From Marivirga harenae (lineage in GTDB: Bacteria > Bacteroidota > Bacteroidia > Cytophagales > Cyclobacteriaceae): a stretch of 64,000 bases of DNA. Of the stretch, positions 63,702 to 64,000 are shown one piece after another. A model generated the notes under the pieces. It was not told the origin of the DNA. It saw only the letters and a program-made list of their open reading frames with translations, and made no database searches. The stretch is taken from the NCBI RefSeq assembly GCF_030534335.1, contig NZ_CP130565.1, positions 579,501 through 643,500 on the forward strand. The letters are read 5' to 3'. Each line of letters opens with the position of its first letter. Position 1 is the first letter of the stretch. Position numbers and translations under genes: made by a program.

Positions 63702-64000
63702 ATGGGTTACAAATTAGAACATACTGCTGAAATATCTTCCGAACTTCCAGGTGAACTTCTTTTAAAAATCATGACCGTAAGTTCCTTGGTGGAGGCCAAT
63801 GGTGTACCTATAAAAGCATTGAACAATATGCTAAACTTTATCACCCACGAGTTTGGTGCTGATGAACATTGGGTAGTTGAAGAAAGCAAAAAGGACAACT
63901 GTCTTAAATGGGATTTGGAAAATCCTCTAATAAAAGAAAGCATCCCATTTAATCATGAACTGAAGGACAATAGCCAGCATCCTTTTTTTACAGTAGAAAT
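63702..64000 (+). CDS. Start of a GAF-like signalling protein, cut by window edge
   Basis: An open frame from the ATG at 63702 runs off the end (99 residues seen). The sequence is soluble: MGYKLEHTAEISSELPGELL, then LLLKIMTVSSLVEANGVPIKALNNMLNFITHEFGADEHWVVE and a Trp/acidic segment. The middle helix followed by GADEHWVVEE strand resembles the first helix and strand of a GAF domain, as in many Bacteroidota sensor histidine kinases. The kinase part would be outside the window, so this is only a suggestion. Confidence 0.55.
   Translation, partial: MGYKLEHTAEISSELPGELLLKIMTVSSLVEANGVPIKALNNMLNFITHEFGADEHWVVEESKKDNCLKWDLENPLIKESIPFNHELKDNSQHPFFTVE

Overview
The window is about 64 kb of AT-rich chromosome from a member of the Bacteroidota, most likely the Cytophagales (a Marivirga-like marine gliding bacterium is my best guess, from overall gene style only). 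The evidence is type IX secretion (T9SS) C-terminal sorting domains, a PorE-like OmpA/PD40 protein, BatD, ClpS, an SDR-type threonine dehydrogenase, DUF349 and DUF2795 proteins. Promoters also fit the phylum consensus TTTG-N(17-23)-TAnnTTTG, and Shine-Dalgarno sequences are mostly absent. Both ends cut genes: a dicarboxylate symporter at the left and a GAF-like protein at the right. No rRNA, prophage, integron or CRISPR array is visible.

Layout. 1-3460 (minus): batD, aroC and a dicarboxylate symporter. 3579-7039: a small conserved protein with its own terminator, then an apbE - methyltransferase - ZIP transporter operon converging on a membrane-protein gene. 7140-13154 (minus): aspS, a DsbA-like protein, an M23 peptidase, an outer-membrane barrel, a tiny membrane protein and hemA. 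13346-21863: threonine dehydrogenase, an exported M14 peptidase, a two-domain VOC protein, ettA, DUF349 and DUF2795. 21882-24717 (minus): ispD and the PorE-like protein. 25040-31279: engB, a methionine-type aminotransferase overlapping an omega-amidase, a T9SS FG-GAP protein and murF. 31485-35010 (minus): a Ycf48-like lipoprotein and a large AsmA-like protein. 35237-35723: a degenerate tRNA-Val copy, an intact tRNA-Val and a broken GIY-YIG gene. 35733-40705 (minus): thrABC, preceded by a Thr/Ile-rich leader peptide that was not previously called. 40892-49595 (minus): an operon of barrel, 2521-residue T9SS protein and small lipoprotein. 49596-51866: a non-coding island with one REP-associated tyrosine transposase (RAYT) among many related palindromes, bracketed by a 62-bp perfect direct repeat. 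51867-58463: an exported BNR/sialidase-fold protein, an exported alpha-toroid-like protein with a class II terpene-cyclase motif, a basic low-complexity secreted protein, recR and clpS. 58657-64000: an SSS symporter, a VapBC-type toxin-antitoxin pair with a palindromic operator on its promoter, an alkyltransferase-like protein, a WG-repeat protein and a truncated GAF-like gene.

Most of the window is housekeeping: threonine biosynthesis with a likely attenuator, chorismate, haem, isoprenoid and peptidoglycan precursors, translation, and cell-surface proteins. The most unusual parts are the RAYT/REP island, the thr leader with paired hairpins, the exported DxDDTA protein, the tRNA-Val duplication scar next to the GIY-YIG pseudogene, and the operator of the toxin-antitoxin pair.
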